From NCBI GenBank assembly GCA_947589095.1, contig CANQBX010000002.1:38758-102757 (forward strand): DNA of 64,000 bases, in the 5' to 3' direction. The position numbers and the translations under genes are program-made. The DNA is from an uncultured Lachnospiraceae bacterium. GTDB taxonomy: Bacteria; Bacillota; Clostridia; Lachnospirales; Lachnospiraceae. The notes below the pieces were generated by a model. That model had not been told where the DNA came from. It searched no databases and saw nothing but the letters and a program-made list of their open reading frames with translations. Positions 18,982-26,932 of this stretch are shown here, in pieces (position 1 is the first letter of the stretch; every line of letters starts with the position of its first letter).

Positions 18982-19057
18982 GAGTATGTACTCCTTTGTA
19001 TATGATAGTCTTTCAAATTTGAAAGCTACCCACCAATACAAAAGAGTATGTTTACTC
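18982..19057. promoter_or_regulatory. Two GAGTA–TACTC palindromes before the endonuclease gene
   Basis: GAGTATGTACTC overlaps the leader just before the start codon (18982–18993) and GAGTATGTTTACTC lies at 19044–19057. The same half-sites recur with 2- and 4-base spacers. They could be operators or methylation sites that control the endonuclease. No controller protein gene is visible. Confidence 0.4.
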
Positions 19058-19144
19058 ATTTCGTATATGTATGTCTTATTTTCTGTATAGCTTACTGACT
19101 GAAAGGAAAATCTTTATGGTATGTCTTGAAAACAACCTCCCCTC

Positions 19145-19191
19145 TTAAAAAATGAGACTGTTACAAAGTAAAAAACTACCTTGCAACAGTC
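19145..19191 (-). terminator. Terminator after the methyltransferase gene
   Basis: On the minus strand GACTGTTGCAAGGTA pairs with TACTTTGTAACAGTC (one mismatch and one wobble-type position) and is followed by TCATTTTTT. It lies about 20 bp past the methyltransferase stop codon. Confidence 0.78.
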
Positions 19192-19209
19192 AGTTCAAAA
19201 TTCCAATGT

Positions 19210-20646
19210 TTAGTCATACGGATTTATAGTCTGTTCTATATAGTCTATTTCTTCTTGTGAAAGATTGTACTTTTTATAAAGTTGCTTATCAATGTCTGCT
19301 ACAGTCTGAGACCAGTCAATATCAGAGTTAGATGAAAAGTCTTGATCGGGTACTAATGAGAAACGATAGGGAGAAATACGATTCATTTGTCCATTTATCA
19401 TTCTTACCAAATATCTAACAAATTTAGTTTGAAGATATTTTATTACATTAACTGTTAATTCCAAACTATCACTACTATAAATAACGCTAAACGACCCCGT
19501 ACATATCTGCCCAGGTTTTAAGCCCCAAACACCACAAATAACTGTGCTGTTTTTATTTATTACTCTAGAACAAATTGCTTTATACTTTTTAATCAAATGT
19601 TTATTCTTTTCTATCTCCAGTTCATTCCCATAAAGAAAATATGGTTTGCTGGCGTCCCCGTCAGACCACAGTATAGGCATAGTATGATTTACATCGGCCT
19701 TGCTTGTTGTACTTACATATAATCCTAATTTAGAATGTCCTAATTTCCCATTTGTTTCTATACCAAATGGCATTGTAGGTGCCATATTTTTACAAAGTTC
19801 TGTTTCACTGGATGGCTTTACTTTCTTTGTAATTGTATAATCACATTTACTACAAGGAATAAAACTATATCCTGTTAAATCTTCTGTATATTCTTGATCT
19901 AACTTCTTATTTCTCACGCTTCTGTAATGAGTATTTGTTTCATTTACTCTATCTATGTAAAAAATAGCAACGCTTACACCTACGGTATTAAACACTTCGC
20001 TTGGGATTGGATAATGTACTATATCCGATATGCCCGCTAGAATCATCTTTTCTCTAGTGCTTTTCAGTACTTCCGATTCAATCCAGTTATCTTTTGTAAT
20101 CATACAAACTCTCGGTGCTAAACATAAAGCTGCTTCAATGAAATACGGATATATACTAGTGCTACCATTCTGATACGGTGGGTTTCCTATTACTATGTCA
20201 AATGTCATGTCCTTTGCAAATGCTCCTTCTATGATTTTCTTAATGTCTTTTCCTTTACTGTTAGACACTCTAGCTATGTAATTATCTGCATAAACTATGT
20301 TACCTCTATACACTGCCGTATCATATAACATGGCTCTTGATAGTGTAGCCGCCGTCGGAGACGTTGCTAAACCAAATAATTGATTATGAAGTATATGTTC
20401 TCTACGCTCTTTTTCATTCATATACGATAATAGAGGACTATTAAAAAGCCTGTTATATATTTCTTTTAAGAACCTACCACTTTTAACGGCAGGATCTAAA
20501 AAAGTAGTATCCGGATTAAATACTTCTTGAGGCAATAAATCTACCATGTCTGATACTATATTCTGAGGTGTCAAAATCTCTGAATCTGAGTATCTCGTTA
20601 TATCTACGTTGCCTAGAGATTTTAATAGACTAAAAATATCTGGCAT
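19210..20646 (-). CDS. Eco57I-type N6-adenine DNA methyltransferase
   Basis: A 478-residue amino-methyltransferase. Motif I appears as FLDPAVKSGRFLKE (51–57 DPAVKSG) and the catalytic motif IV as IGNPPYQ (NPPY 155–158), the Eco57I/adenine-specific class. The C-terminal ~250 residues are the likely DNA-recognition part. It lacks a nuclease domain, so it is not a single-chain type IIG enzyme; the nuclease is probably the Mrr-like protein downstream. A promoter is at 20679–20707 and a GGGGG ribosome site precedes the ATG. It would methylate an unknown sequence and protect it from cutting. Confidence 0.87.
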   Translation of the reverse strand: MPDIFSLLKSLGNVDITRYSDSEILTPQNIVSDMVDLLPQEVFNPDTTFLDPAVKSGRFLKEIYNRLFNSPLLSYMNEKERREHILHNQLFGLATSPTAATLSRAMLYDTAVYRGNIVYADNYIARVSNSKGKDIKKIIEGAFAKDMTFDIVIGNPPYQNGSTSIYPYFIEAALCLAPRVCMITKDNWIESEVLKSTREKMILAGISDIVHYPIPSEVFNTVGVSVAIFYIDRVNETNTHYRSVRNKKLDQEYTEDLTGYSFIPCSKCDYTITKKVKPSSETELCKNMAPTMPFGIETNGKLGHSKLGLYVSTTSKADVNHTMPILWSDGDASKPYFLYGNELEIEKNKHLIKKYKAICSRVINKNSTVICGVWGLKPGQICTGSFSVIYSSDSLELTVNVIKYLQTKFVRYLVRMINGQMNRISPYRFSLVPDQDFSSNSDIDWSQTVADIDKQLYKKYNLSQEEIDYIEQTINPYD

Positions 20647-20678
20647 TAGAATACCCCCAAATCTTTACTTATATAAAA

Positions 20679-20707
20679 ATCATACTCTCACTATAATTAA
20701 GATTCAA
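20679..20707 (-). promoter_or_regulatory. Promoter of the methyltransferase gene
   Basis: On the minus strand TTGAAT (20702–20707) and TATGAT (20679–20684) are 17 bp apart. A closely similar pair recurs in the upstream 129-bp copy. Confidence 0.65.
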
Positions 20708-20732
20708 AATTAGTATGGGAAATAATAAGAAA

Positions 20733-20752
20733 AGGGTGTTGATGAACACCCT
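20733..20752 (-). terminator. Terminator hairpin in 129-bp repeat, copy 1
   Basis: On the minus strand AGGGTGTT–CATC–AACACCCT is followed by TTTTCTTATTATTT. It sits upstream of the methyltransferase promoter and could block transcription entering the element. Confidence 0.65.
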
Positions 20753-20861
20753 AATGATTGTAGCAACAAAATGATAGAATATACAGAAATAGTGTATAAA
20801 TATAAAAATCATACTCTCACTACAATTAAGATTCCAAATTAGTATGGGAAATAATAAGAAA

Positions 20862-20881
20862 AGGGTGTTGATGAACACCCT
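20862..20881 (-). terminator. Terminator hairpin in 129-bp repeat, copy 2
   Basis: Same 8-bp stem and T-rich tail as the hairpin at 20733–20752, in the other copy of the duplication. Confidence 0.65.
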
Positions 20882-20960
20882 AATGATTGTATCAATATAA
20901 TGATAGAATATACAGAAATAGTGTATAAATATAAAAACACACTTTTTCTGGAAAAGGGAC

Positions 20961-21219
20961 TAAATTTTTCTTCCATCTGGCGCATGCTTTCCACGGAGCA
21001 GGCATTTTTTAGTATCCCCATGTAAATGAGATCAGCCTGTGTGTAGGTGATATAGGATTCATGCCGTGGATCCTCCATTTCATTGATCCAGTCAGGCAGG
21101 TTTTTAAAAAAGTGCTCCTGAATCATCGCAAAATCTACGATCCCACGGTCTTTTTTCTTCTGTTCACGCTTATGTGATTTTCGGTTCCAGTCACAGCGTT
21201 TTTTCATTTTCTTTTTCAT
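20961..21219 (-). pseudogene. DDE transposase, N-terminal part (gene split by insertion)
   Basis: Codes for the first 86 residues of the outer IS transposase: a basic start (MKKKMKKRCDWNRKSHK) then IQEHFFKNLPDWINEMEDPR and ADLIYMGILKNACSVESMRQ, ending in MEEKF at the insertion border. A GGAGGAATCCT site precedes the ATG at 21219. The frame runs on into the inner element for about 40 meaningless codons. Its continuation is at 14811–15931. Confidence 0.85.
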
Positions 21220-21362
21220 AGGATTCCTCCTGCATGTAAAATTTTTTCTTTCATTTTACACGAACAGAAAGAATCCTGCATGAAATCTGGCTATTTTATT
21301 GCGTAATATTTTTATTCTTCAGAGCTGAGTCCCATGTAACCGCGCCGGCAATCGATCCAAAA

Positions 21363-21399
21363 AGACCGAAACAGCCGATATCTCCGCCGTTCCGGTCTT
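21363..21399 (-). terminator. Terminator of the copper operon
   Basis: On the minus strand AGACCGGAAC pairs with GTTTCGGTCT (one mismatch) and is followed by TTTTTGG, about 45 bp past the copA stop codon. A second outer pairing (GAGTCCCATGTA with TACATGGGTCTC) encloses it; part of that outer arm became the target duplication of the IS. Confidence 0.75.
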
Positions 21400-21442
21400 C
21401 TTCAGATACATGGGTCTCCGTCTGTAACAAGAAATTCCGCCT

Positions 21443-21652
21443 TTACTGGATCGCCGTTACCGTGTAGTCCTGCGCCTCCACGGCCGCCTTAAGCGCCGCG
21501 TCGTCCACCGGAGCGGACAAAGTCACCACCGCGGTCCCCTTCTCATGGCTGACCTCGGCCGCGCTCACCGGCTCAAGGGCCTCAAGCGCCTTCTTGACGC
21601 GGGCCTCGCAGTGTCCGCACATCATTCCTTCGATCTTCATTGTCTTTGTCAT
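21443..21652 (-). CDS. copZ: Possible independent copper chaperone CopZ from an internal start
   Basis: The last 69 codons of the copA frame begin at an ATG ([19 protein letters not shown]) preceded by a perfect TAAGGAGG eight bases upstream (21661–21668). The product would be a complete free-standing CopZ-like HMA chaperone with a CxxC copper site. So this region may be translated both as the tail of CopA and as a separate chaperone. Which happens cannot be told from sequence. Confidence 0.6.
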   Translation of the reverse strand: MTKTMKIEGMMCGHCEARVKKALEALEPVSAAEVSHEKGTAVVTLSAPVDDAALKAAVEAQDYTVTAIQ

Positions 21653-24049
21653 AGTTCGTTCCTCCTTATGATTCTTATTATTATGTTTTATTTTTTTATC
21701 CCGCGCCGTGCTGTTCATATCGAACAGATTCAGGCGGAGGGCATTGGTAACGACACAGAAGCTGGACAGGCTCATGGCCGCCGCCCCGAACATGGGATTC
21801 AGCTTCAGCCCGAATAAGGGATACCACAGACCGGCCGCCAGCGGGATCCCGATCACATTGTAAAAGAACGCCCAGAACAGATTCTCATGAATGTTCGTCA
21901 GGGTCGCGCGGCTTAGGCGGATGGCCGCCGGCACGTCGCTTAAGCGGCTCTTCATCAGAACCACGTCCGCCGCGTCGATGGCGATATCCGTGCCCGCGCC
22001 GATGGCGATGCCGATATCCGCCCTGGTCAGGGCCGGAGCGTCGTTGATGCCGTCTCCTACCATGGCCACCTTGCCCTGCTTCTTCAGATCCCGGATCACA
22101 TTCTCCTTGCCGTCCGGAAGCACGCCGGCAATCACCTGATCCACGCCGGCCTGACGGCCGATGGCGCGGGCTGTCCGCTCGTTGTCGCCCGTCAGCATGA
22201 CCACGCGGATACCCATATTCTGAAGCTGCCGGATCGCTTCGGGACTGTCCTCGCGGATCACATCCGCCACGGCGATGATTCCCAGGAACCTGCCGTCGCA
22301 GCTGAAATACAGCGGCGTTCTGCCTTCCTCCGCCAGCGCGTCGGCGCGGGCGCGCAGCGTATCCGAGGCCGCCTTTTCAAGCCGCCCGCTTATAAACGCC
22401 AGATTTCCGCCGCAGAGCGACATCCCATGCAGCCTTCCGGTCAGACCGTTGCCTGGAAGCGCCTCGAAATCCTCCGCTTCCTCCCCGGCGATCCCCAGCT
22501 CCTCCGCCCGCTTAAGGACGGCTCTCGCCAGAGGATGCTCGCTCTTCTTCTCCAGCGCGCAGGCAAGCCGCAGAAGTTCCTCCTCCGTCACGCCTTCCGC
22601 CGGGATCACATCCGTGACTTTCGGCTCGCCGCTTGTGATCGTCCCGGTCTTATCAAGCGCGACGATCTCCATTTTCCCGGCCGCTTCCAGGGACGCGGCC
22701 GTCTTAAACATCACGCCGCGGCGCGCGCCCATGCCGTTTCCCACCATGATGGCCACCGGCGTCGCAAGACCTAAGGCGCAGGGACAGCTGATGACCAGCA
22801 CCGAGATGCCCATGGAGAGCGAAAAGCCCAGGCTGTGGCCCGTCACAAGCCACAGAAACGTCGTGACCGCCGCGATCGTGATCACCGCCGGCACGAAAAC
22901 GCCGCTGACCTTATCCGCCACCTTGGCGATCGGGGCCTTGGTGGCCGCCGCGTCGCTGACCATCTGGATGATCTGGGATAAGGTGGTATCCTCGCCGACC
23001 CTCGTGGCCCGGCAGCGGATGAAACCGGACTGGTTCACCGTAGCCGCCGACACCGTATCCCCGGCCGTTTTATCCACCGGGATGCTCTCGCCGGTCAGCG
23101 CCGCCTCATTGACCGCGCTTGTACCCTCCAGCACCACGCCGTCCACCGGGATATTCTCTCCCGGACGCACGACGAAAATGTCGCCTTTCTGCACCTGATC
23201 GACGGACACCTCCGTCTCCGCGCCTTCATAGACCACCACCGCCGTCTTCGGCGCCAGCTTCATCAGGCTCTTAAGCGCGTCCGTGGTCTTGCCCTTGGAT
23301 CGGGCCTCCAGCATCTTCCCGACCGTGATCAGCGTCAGGATCATGGCCGCCGATTCGAAATAGAACTCGTGCATATAGCCCATGACGCCTTCCATGTCCA
23401 TCCGCATCTGGGCGTCCGTCATCGCGAACAGCGCGTAGGTGCTGTAGCCGAACGCCGCCGTGGAGCCCAGCGCCACCAGCGTATCCATGTTCGGCGCCCG
23501 GTGCCACAGGGACTTGTAGCCGCTGATAAAGAATTTCTGGTTAATGACCATGATAACGACCGTCAGAAGCAGCTGCAGAAGCCCCTGGGCCACATGGTTC
23601 TCCGCCAGGAACGCCGGAAGCGGCCAGCCCCACATCATATGCCCCATGGAAATGTACATGAGCGCGGCCAGAAAGCCCAGCGACGTAAACAGCCTCCGCT
23701 TCAGAACCGGCGTTTCCCGGTCGCGGAGCATTTCTTCCGCCTCGGACATGGAACCGCCGCCGGAAACCGCCGCACCGGACACGCCCGCGGATGCGGAACC
23801 GCCGCCCGCCCTGCCGCCGGCCGCGGAAGTCCGGCCTGCCGCGCCGCCTCTCTGCTTCAGCGACGCGCCGTATCCGGCCTCTTCCACCGCCCGGATCACG
23901 GCCTCAGGCGAAGCCGTGCCTTCCACGCCCATGGAATTGGTCAGAAGGCTCACCGAGCAGGACGTGACGCCCTCCACCTTCGATACCGCCTTCTCCACCC
24001 GGGAACTGCACGCCGCGCAGCTCATTCCGGTTACAAGATATTGCTGCAT
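21443..24049 (-). CDS. copA: Copper-exporting P1B-type ATPase fused in frame to a CopZ-like domain
   Basis: An 868-residue heavy-metal ATPase. An N-terminal metal-binding domain has GMSCAAC (Cys11, Cys14), followed by a Gly/Ala/Ser-rich linker (about 70–100). The transport core shows [11 protein letters not shown] (CPC metal site in a membrane helix), DKTGT (phosphorylated Asp), the HP motif SEHPLA, TGDN and GDGINDAP. After the last membrane helices the frame continues without a stop into a second HMA domain with MMCGHC. It pumps Cu(I) out of the cell using ATP. AAGGAG precedes the start. The operon is csoR, HMA protein, copA. Confidence 0.95.
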   Translation of the reverse strand: MQQYLVTGMSCAACSSRVEKAVSKVEGVTSCSVSLLTNSMGVEGTASPEAVIRAVEEAGYGASLKQRGGAAGRTSAAGGRAGGGSASAGVSGAAVSGGGSMSEAEEMLRDRETPVLKRRLFTSLGFLAALMYISMGHMMWGWPLPAFLAENHVAQGLLQLLLTVVIMVINQKFFISGYKSLWHRAPNMDTLVALGSTAAFGYSTYALFAMTDAQMRMDMEGVMGYMHEFYFESAAMILTLITVGKMLEARSKGKTTDALKSLMKLAPKTAVVVYEGAETEVSVDQVQKGDIFVVRPGENIPVDGVVLEGTSAVNEAALTGESIPVDKTAGDTVSAATVNQSGFIRCRATRVGEDTTLSQIIQMVSDAAATKAPIAKVADKVSGVFVPAVITIAAVTTFLWLVTGHSLGFSLSMGISVLVISCPCALGLATPVAIMVGNGMGARRGVMFKTAASLEAAGKMEIVALDKTGTITSGEPKVTDVIPAEGVTEEELLRLACALEKKSEHPLARAVLKRAEELGIAGEEAEDFEALPGNGLTGRLHGMSLCGGNLAFISGRLEKAASDTLRARADALAEEGRTPLYFSCDGRFLGIIAVADVIREDSPEAIRQLQNMGIRVVMLTGDNERTARAIGRQAGVDQVIAGVLPDGKENVIRDLKKQGKVAMVGDGINDAPALTRADIGIAIGAGTDIAIDAADVVLMKSRLSDVPAAIRLSRATLTNIHENLFWAFFYNVIGIPLAAGLWYPLFGLKLNPMFGAAAMSLSSFCVVTNALRLNLFDMNSTARDKKIKHNNKNHKEERTMTKTMKIEGMMCGHCEARVKKALEALEPVSAAEVSHEKGTAVVTLSAPVDDAALKAAVEAQDYTVTAIQ

Positions 24050-24286
24050 TGCCTGTCATCTCCTTATATCGACTCATATCTAAAATTCCACCTGTCGCTA
24101 ACTGGCCCTGCACTGTCTGGGCCTGCCGGATTACCTGATTCCGTTCGGATCGCCTGCCCGCTTTCATCCGGATTGCCTAATCCCACACGGATTACCCGGA
24201 GCATCCTGAACTCCAGCAGTAGGGAAAATGCGTCCCCGACTCTCTGTCCTCACGGAAATCCGAACCGTCTGTATCGGCGTCCGCCG
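24050..24286. other. Spacer between HMA gene and copA
   Basis: 237 bp without a convincing gene. I see no second CsoR-type operator here. The copA ribosome binding site lies at its lower end. Confidence 0.4.
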
Positions 24287-24655
24287 TCAGGCAGTCTCGA
24301 TCTTCACCACTTTAAAATCCGCCCGTTCCACCGCACGGATCAGTTCCTCATCCTCCACCATACGGCTCATGGAGACCCGGGCAATATTTTTCTTCAGATC
24401 CACCTTCGCCACGGCACCGTCGATCCGGTTGATCTGTCTCTCCACGCTGTTCTTACAGTTCTCGCAGTGCATGCCCTCGATGGTGACGATCTTCTCGCCC
24501 ACTTTCTCGCCTTCCAGCTCCTTCTGCGGCGCCTCCGGCACGGAACCGCCGCAGCAGCCGTTCCTGCTGCGCTTCAATGCTTCCCTGACGCCGAAAAACA
24601 AACCAACCGCAACGATCAGAACAATAATAATATCTCCCATGATCTTCTTCTCCAT
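24287..24655 (-). CDS. Membrane-anchored heavy-metal-associated (HMA) domain protein
   Basis: A 122-residue protein. Residues 8–22 (DIIIVLIVAVGLFFG) form one membrane segment, followed by a CCGG sequence and a short linker. The C-terminal 65 residues are an HMA domain with GMHCENC as the metal site. It lies 8 bp after csoR in the copper operon, so it may hand Cu(I) to CopA at the membrane or buffer it. The start at 24655 has only a weak site; ATG at 24640 preceded by GGAG is an alternative. Confidence 0.83.
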   Translation of the reverse strand: MEKKIMGDIIIVLIVAVGLFFGVREALKRSRNGCCGGSVPEAPQKELEGEKVGEKIVTIEGMHCENCKNSVERQINRIDGAVAKVDLKKNIARVSMSRMVEDEELIRAVERADFKVVKIETA

Positions 24656-24663
24656 TCTGCCTG

Positions 24664-24966
24664 CTATTTCATTAATTTACGCAGCGTCCCCACCAGCTCA
24701 TCCAGCGTTTCTTCCTTGCCTTCCTTAATATCACGGACCACGCAGCTCCGGATATGATTCTCCAGAAGCACCTTGTTAAAGCTGTTCAGCGCCGCGTTCA
24801 CCGCCGCCACCTGCACCAGAATATCCGTGCAGTACGCGTCCTGCTCCACCATTCCTTTAATCCCCCGCACCTGTCCCTCGATACGGTTTAAGCGGTGGAT
24901 CAGATCCTTATATTCCTTCTCCGAACGTTCCTTGGTCTTATGACAGCCGCATTGATTCTCTTCCAT
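24664..24966 (-). CDS. csoR: CsoR-family copper-sensing repressor
   Basis: A 100-residue all-helical repressor of the CsoR/RcnR family. The Cu(I) ligands are visible as Cys46 (DAYCTD), His71 and Cys75 (NHIRSC). RLNRIEGQVRGIKGM is the family signature. Cu(I) binding releases it from DNA. A G-tract palindrome at 25079–25097 inside its own promoter is the expected operator. The ATG at 24966 has AAAGGAG eight bases upstream; a longer frame to 25089 is not supported. It is first gene of the operon with the HMA protein and copA. Confidence 0.93.
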   Translation of the reverse strand: MEENQCGCHKTKERSEKEYKDLIHRLNRIEGQVRGIKGMVEQDAYCTDILVQVAAVNAALNSFNKVLLENHIRSCVVRDIKEGKEETLDELVGTLRKLMK

Positions 24967-25074
24967 GGGCAATTCTCCTTTCTTCCAGACTCGGCCGCCT
25001 CCCCGGCAGCCGATCCGTCCTTCATCCTTATATCCATCTGCCCCGGCCGAAAAGGTATTCCGGATCCAGCGTTT

Positions 25075-25103
25075 ATTATATACCCCCATGGGGTATATTT
25101 CAA
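25075..25103 (-). promoter_or_regulatory. Copper operon promoter with CsoR operator
   Basis: On the minus strand TTGAAA (25098–25103) and TATAAT (25075–25080) are 17 bp apart. The palindrome TATACCCC–CAT–GGGGTATA (25079–25097) fills the spacer and touches the −10, as in known CsoR operators with G/C tracts flanked by AT. Confidence 0.87.
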
Positions 25104-25164
25104 GCCCCTTTTTTTATTTTTTTGGCAATGCGGCGAATGCATGGAAAACCGAAACTTCCGCAGA

Positions 25165-25494
25165 TCACTCCGCTTCCCGGTGCCGCGACCTCTCCGTATC
25201 GAATCCTTCCGGATACCGTTTCTTAAGCTTCTCGATATTCCGTGTCAGCACTTCCTCCAGCGTCACATCCAGAACCGTGGCCGTCTCCGCCAGATACCAG
25301 GCGATGTCGCCCAGTTCCCCCACCAGCTTCTCCCGGTCCAGCTCGTGTCCCTGGGCCAGATGCTTTTTCACGATATCGATGGCCTCGCCGGACTCCCCGC
25401 ACAGGCCCATGACGCCGTTGATCAGGATATCCTTCTTATCCAGCTTCGGGTTCAGCGTGGTCATCGCAAGCTTCTGATATTCATTGATCGTCAT
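25165..25494 (-). CDS. MazG-like nucleotide pyrophosphohydrolase
   Basis: A 109-residue all-helical protein starting MTINEYQKLAMTTLNP. It shows the MazG-type acidic metal-binding pattern: GLCGESGEAIDIVKK and, further on, KLVGELGDIAWYLAET. Such proteins hydrolyse (d)NTPs to NMPs and pyrophosphate and help clean the nucleotide pool. GGAGGAG precedes the ATG at 25494. The longer frame to 25617 is upstream non-coding sequence. Substrate unknown. Confidence 0.85.
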   Translation of the reverse strand: MTINEYQKLAMTTLNPKLDKKDILINGVMGLCGESGEAIDIVKKHLAQGHELDREKLVGELGDIAWYLAETATVLDVTLEEVLTRNIEKLKKRYPEGFDTERSRHREAE

Positions 25495-25659
25495 ACAGCA
25501 TTCTCCTCCGTTTCCGCGTCCATACGGTCCGCCGCTTTCCCGCAGGCAGATAGAGCGGGACTTCGTTCCGCGGCGGCATTTTACAGGTATTATAGTGCCG
25601 AAGCACCATTTTGTCACGCAAATTCGCGCACGGTCCCTTCCGGTTTTTTCAAAAAAGGA

Positions 25660-25687
25660 TTGAGTACCACGGAAATCCGTGTATAAT
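25660..25687 (+). promoter_or_regulatory. Promoter of map with embedded palindrome
   Basis: TTGAGT (25660–25665) and TATAAT (25682–25687) are 16 bp apart. The spacer contains the palindrome CACGGAAATCCGTG (25668–25681), ending directly at the −10, which could be a repressor site. Confidence 0.7.
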
Positions 25688-25724
25688 GAAATAGAATAAA
25701 ACAGACGACTAAGGAGCTTCCTGT

Positions 25725-26597
25725 ATGCACACGATCAACCGTAACAGTCCCTGCTGGTGCGGCAGCGGACTCAAATACAAGAAATGCCACTACGATTTCG
25801 ACCAGAGGATCGCATCCATTCAGTATCAGGGCCATATCGTCCCCGATCACAGCATGATCAAGACGCCGGAACAGATCGCCGCCATCCGCGAGAGTGCAAA
25901 GGTGAATATCGCCGTACTGGACTATGTGGCGGAACACATAAAGGCCGGTGTCACCACCGAAGAGATCGACGAATGGGTCGCCCGGGAAACTGCCCGGTAT
26001 GGCGCCATTCCCGCGCCGCTGGGCTACGAAGGCTTCCCTAAGAGCGTCTGCACTTCCATCAATGAGGTAGTCTGCCACGGCATCCCCTCGCCGGACCGAG
26101 TGCTCATGGACGGCGATATCATCAATGTGGACTGCTCCACCATTCTCCGCGGCTATTTCTCCGATTCCTCCCGGATGTTTCTGATCGGCAATGTATCCGA
26201 GGAAAACCGGAAGCTGGTAGAAGTCACCCGGGAAAGTATGTATCTGGGCCTCGAACAGGTGAAGCCCTGGGGGTTCCTGGGCGACATGGCCCAGGCGGTC
26301 AACGACCATGCCCAAGCCAACGGCTACCAGGTCGTCCGCGACATCGGCGGCCACGGCGTCGGCCTGGAGTTCCACGAAGATCCCTGGGTCAGCTACGTCT
26401 CCTCCAGAGGCGAAGATATGCTGATGGTCCCCGGCATGATGTTCACCATCGAGCCGATGATCAACATGGGCACCTGGGAGGTCGTCATAGACGATGAAGA
26501 CGGCTGGACCGTCACCACCGCCGACGGTAAACCCTCCGCCCAGTGGGAGATCCAGGTCCTCGTAACCGAAACCGGCCACGAAGTCATCTCCTACTAA
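25725..26597 (+). CDS. map: Type I methionine aminopeptidase with N-terminal SEC-C motif
   Basis: A 290-residue methionine aminopeptidase that removes the initiator Met from new proteins. The N-terminus has a zinc-binding SEC-C motif (Cys10, Cys12, Cys21, His22 in PCWCGSGLKYKKCH), thought to help ribosome or protein docking. The five metal ligands are visible: Asp136, Asp147, His210, Glu243 and Glu275. TAAGGAG precedes the ATG. It is a single-gene unit transcribed rightwards against a mostly leftward region. Many clostridia keep a second, shorter map in the ribosomal protein operon, so this may be a paralogue. Confidence 0.95.
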   Translation: MHTINRNSPCWCGSGLKYKKCHYDFDQRIASIQYQGHIVPDHSMIKTPEQIAAIRESAKVNIAVLDYVAEHIKAGVTTEEIDEWVARETARYGAIPAPLGYEGFPKSVCTSINEVVCHGIPSPDRVLMDGDIINVDCSTILRGYFSDSSRMFLIGNVSEENRKLVEVTRESMYLGLEQVKPWGFLGDMAQAVNDHAQANGYQVVRDIGGHGVGLEFHEDPWVSYVSSRGEDMLMVPGMMFTIEPMINMGTWEVVIDDEDGWTVTTADGKPSAQWEIQVLVTETGHEVISY

Positions 26598-26932
26598 AAC
26601 CCCCATTCCGCGCAAATACCAAAAACGTTTCCCCTCCTTCTCCTCTCCTTCATTCCAGCGAAAACGCAGCGGAGCAGGCCGCGCCGTTTGCGCGATTTGT
26701 GGAGAAGGGTTCGTTTTTCTTGGCGCAAAAACGGACGATTTCAGGGTCGAGCCCGTGGCCTCAAGCCACGGGCGCAGAGGCAACCTGAGCGTGAAATCCT
26801 TTCAGGATTTCACGCGAATTTGCCGGTGCCCTGAAATCATCCGTTTTTGCGCCTAGAAAAACTTCCCTTCGGAACCATGAGCGCAAACAGCGCGGCCCGC
26901 TCCGCGGACCTTACGCGACTCTTACGCGACTC
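26598..26932. other. Convergent intergenic region between map and MATE gene
   Basis: 335 bp with no convincing gene. Most of it is the cruciform-like repeat at 26671–26903. A short duplication of TTACGCGACTC lies at about 26911–26932. Confidence 0.5.
26671..26903. repeat. 233-bp cruciform-like inverted repeat
   Basis: The outer arms (26671–26746 and 26829–26903) pair over ~75 bases with some mismatches, sharing for example GGCGCAAAAACGGA and GATTTCAGGG. Two perfect hairpins sit at the centre: GCCCGTGGC/GCCACGGGC (26751–26773) and GCGTGAAATCCT/AGGATTTCACGC (26789–26815). It lies between converging genes and may act as a terminator, or be a non-autonomous mobile repeat. Confidence 0.85.

Larger units (their letters stand above)
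20672..20929. repeat. 129-bp direct tandem duplication upstream of the methyltransferase
   Basis: Bases 20672–20800 and 20801–20929 are near-identical copies, with a few bases of a third at 20930. Each copy contains a promoter-like pair and a terminator hairpin on the minus strand (20733–20752 and 20862–20881). The array fills the space between the right end of the element and the methyltransferase gene. Confidence 0.9.
15941..20960. mobile_element. IS1595-type element carrying a restriction–modification cargo
   Basis: About 5.0 kb, clearly AT-richer than its surroundings. Left end CTCCCTTTTCAGGAAGATGT and right end, read inward on the minus strand, GTCCCTTTTCCAGAAAAAGT match at 19 of the first 27 positions when extended. 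A direct repeat TAAATTTTT (extendable to 11 bases) occurs at 15932–15940 and 20961–20969. It holds a lipoprotein gene, an IS1595/ISXO2-type transposase, an Mrr-like endonuclease and an Eco57I-type methyltransferase, all minus. Precise end bases are ambiguous by one or two because the duplication and ends share letters. Confidence 0.85.
14607..21327. mobile_element. Insertion sequence interrupted by a second element
   Basis: The ends are inverted repeats matching at 17 of 18 positions: CAGCGCTGAAGAATAAAA at 14607–14624 and CAGCTCTGAAGAATAAAA read on the minus strand at 21327–21310. A 9-bp target duplication AGTCCCATG flanks it at 14598–14606 and 21328–21336. After removing the inner element and its duplicated target, 1692 bp remain with one transposase gene of 460 codons including stop. 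The DDE layout is IS4-like; I do not assign a named IS. Confidence 0.88.

Noticed and set aside
20669..20878. Small hydrophobic protein encoded in the 129-bp repeats
   Set aside because: The frame is simply the repeat read twice and covers terminator and promoter sequence; no ribosome site.
25614..26783. Minus-strand open frame of 389 codons opposite map
   Set aside because: Antisense shadow of a clear methionine aminopeptidase; its promoter and ribosome site are on the plus strand.
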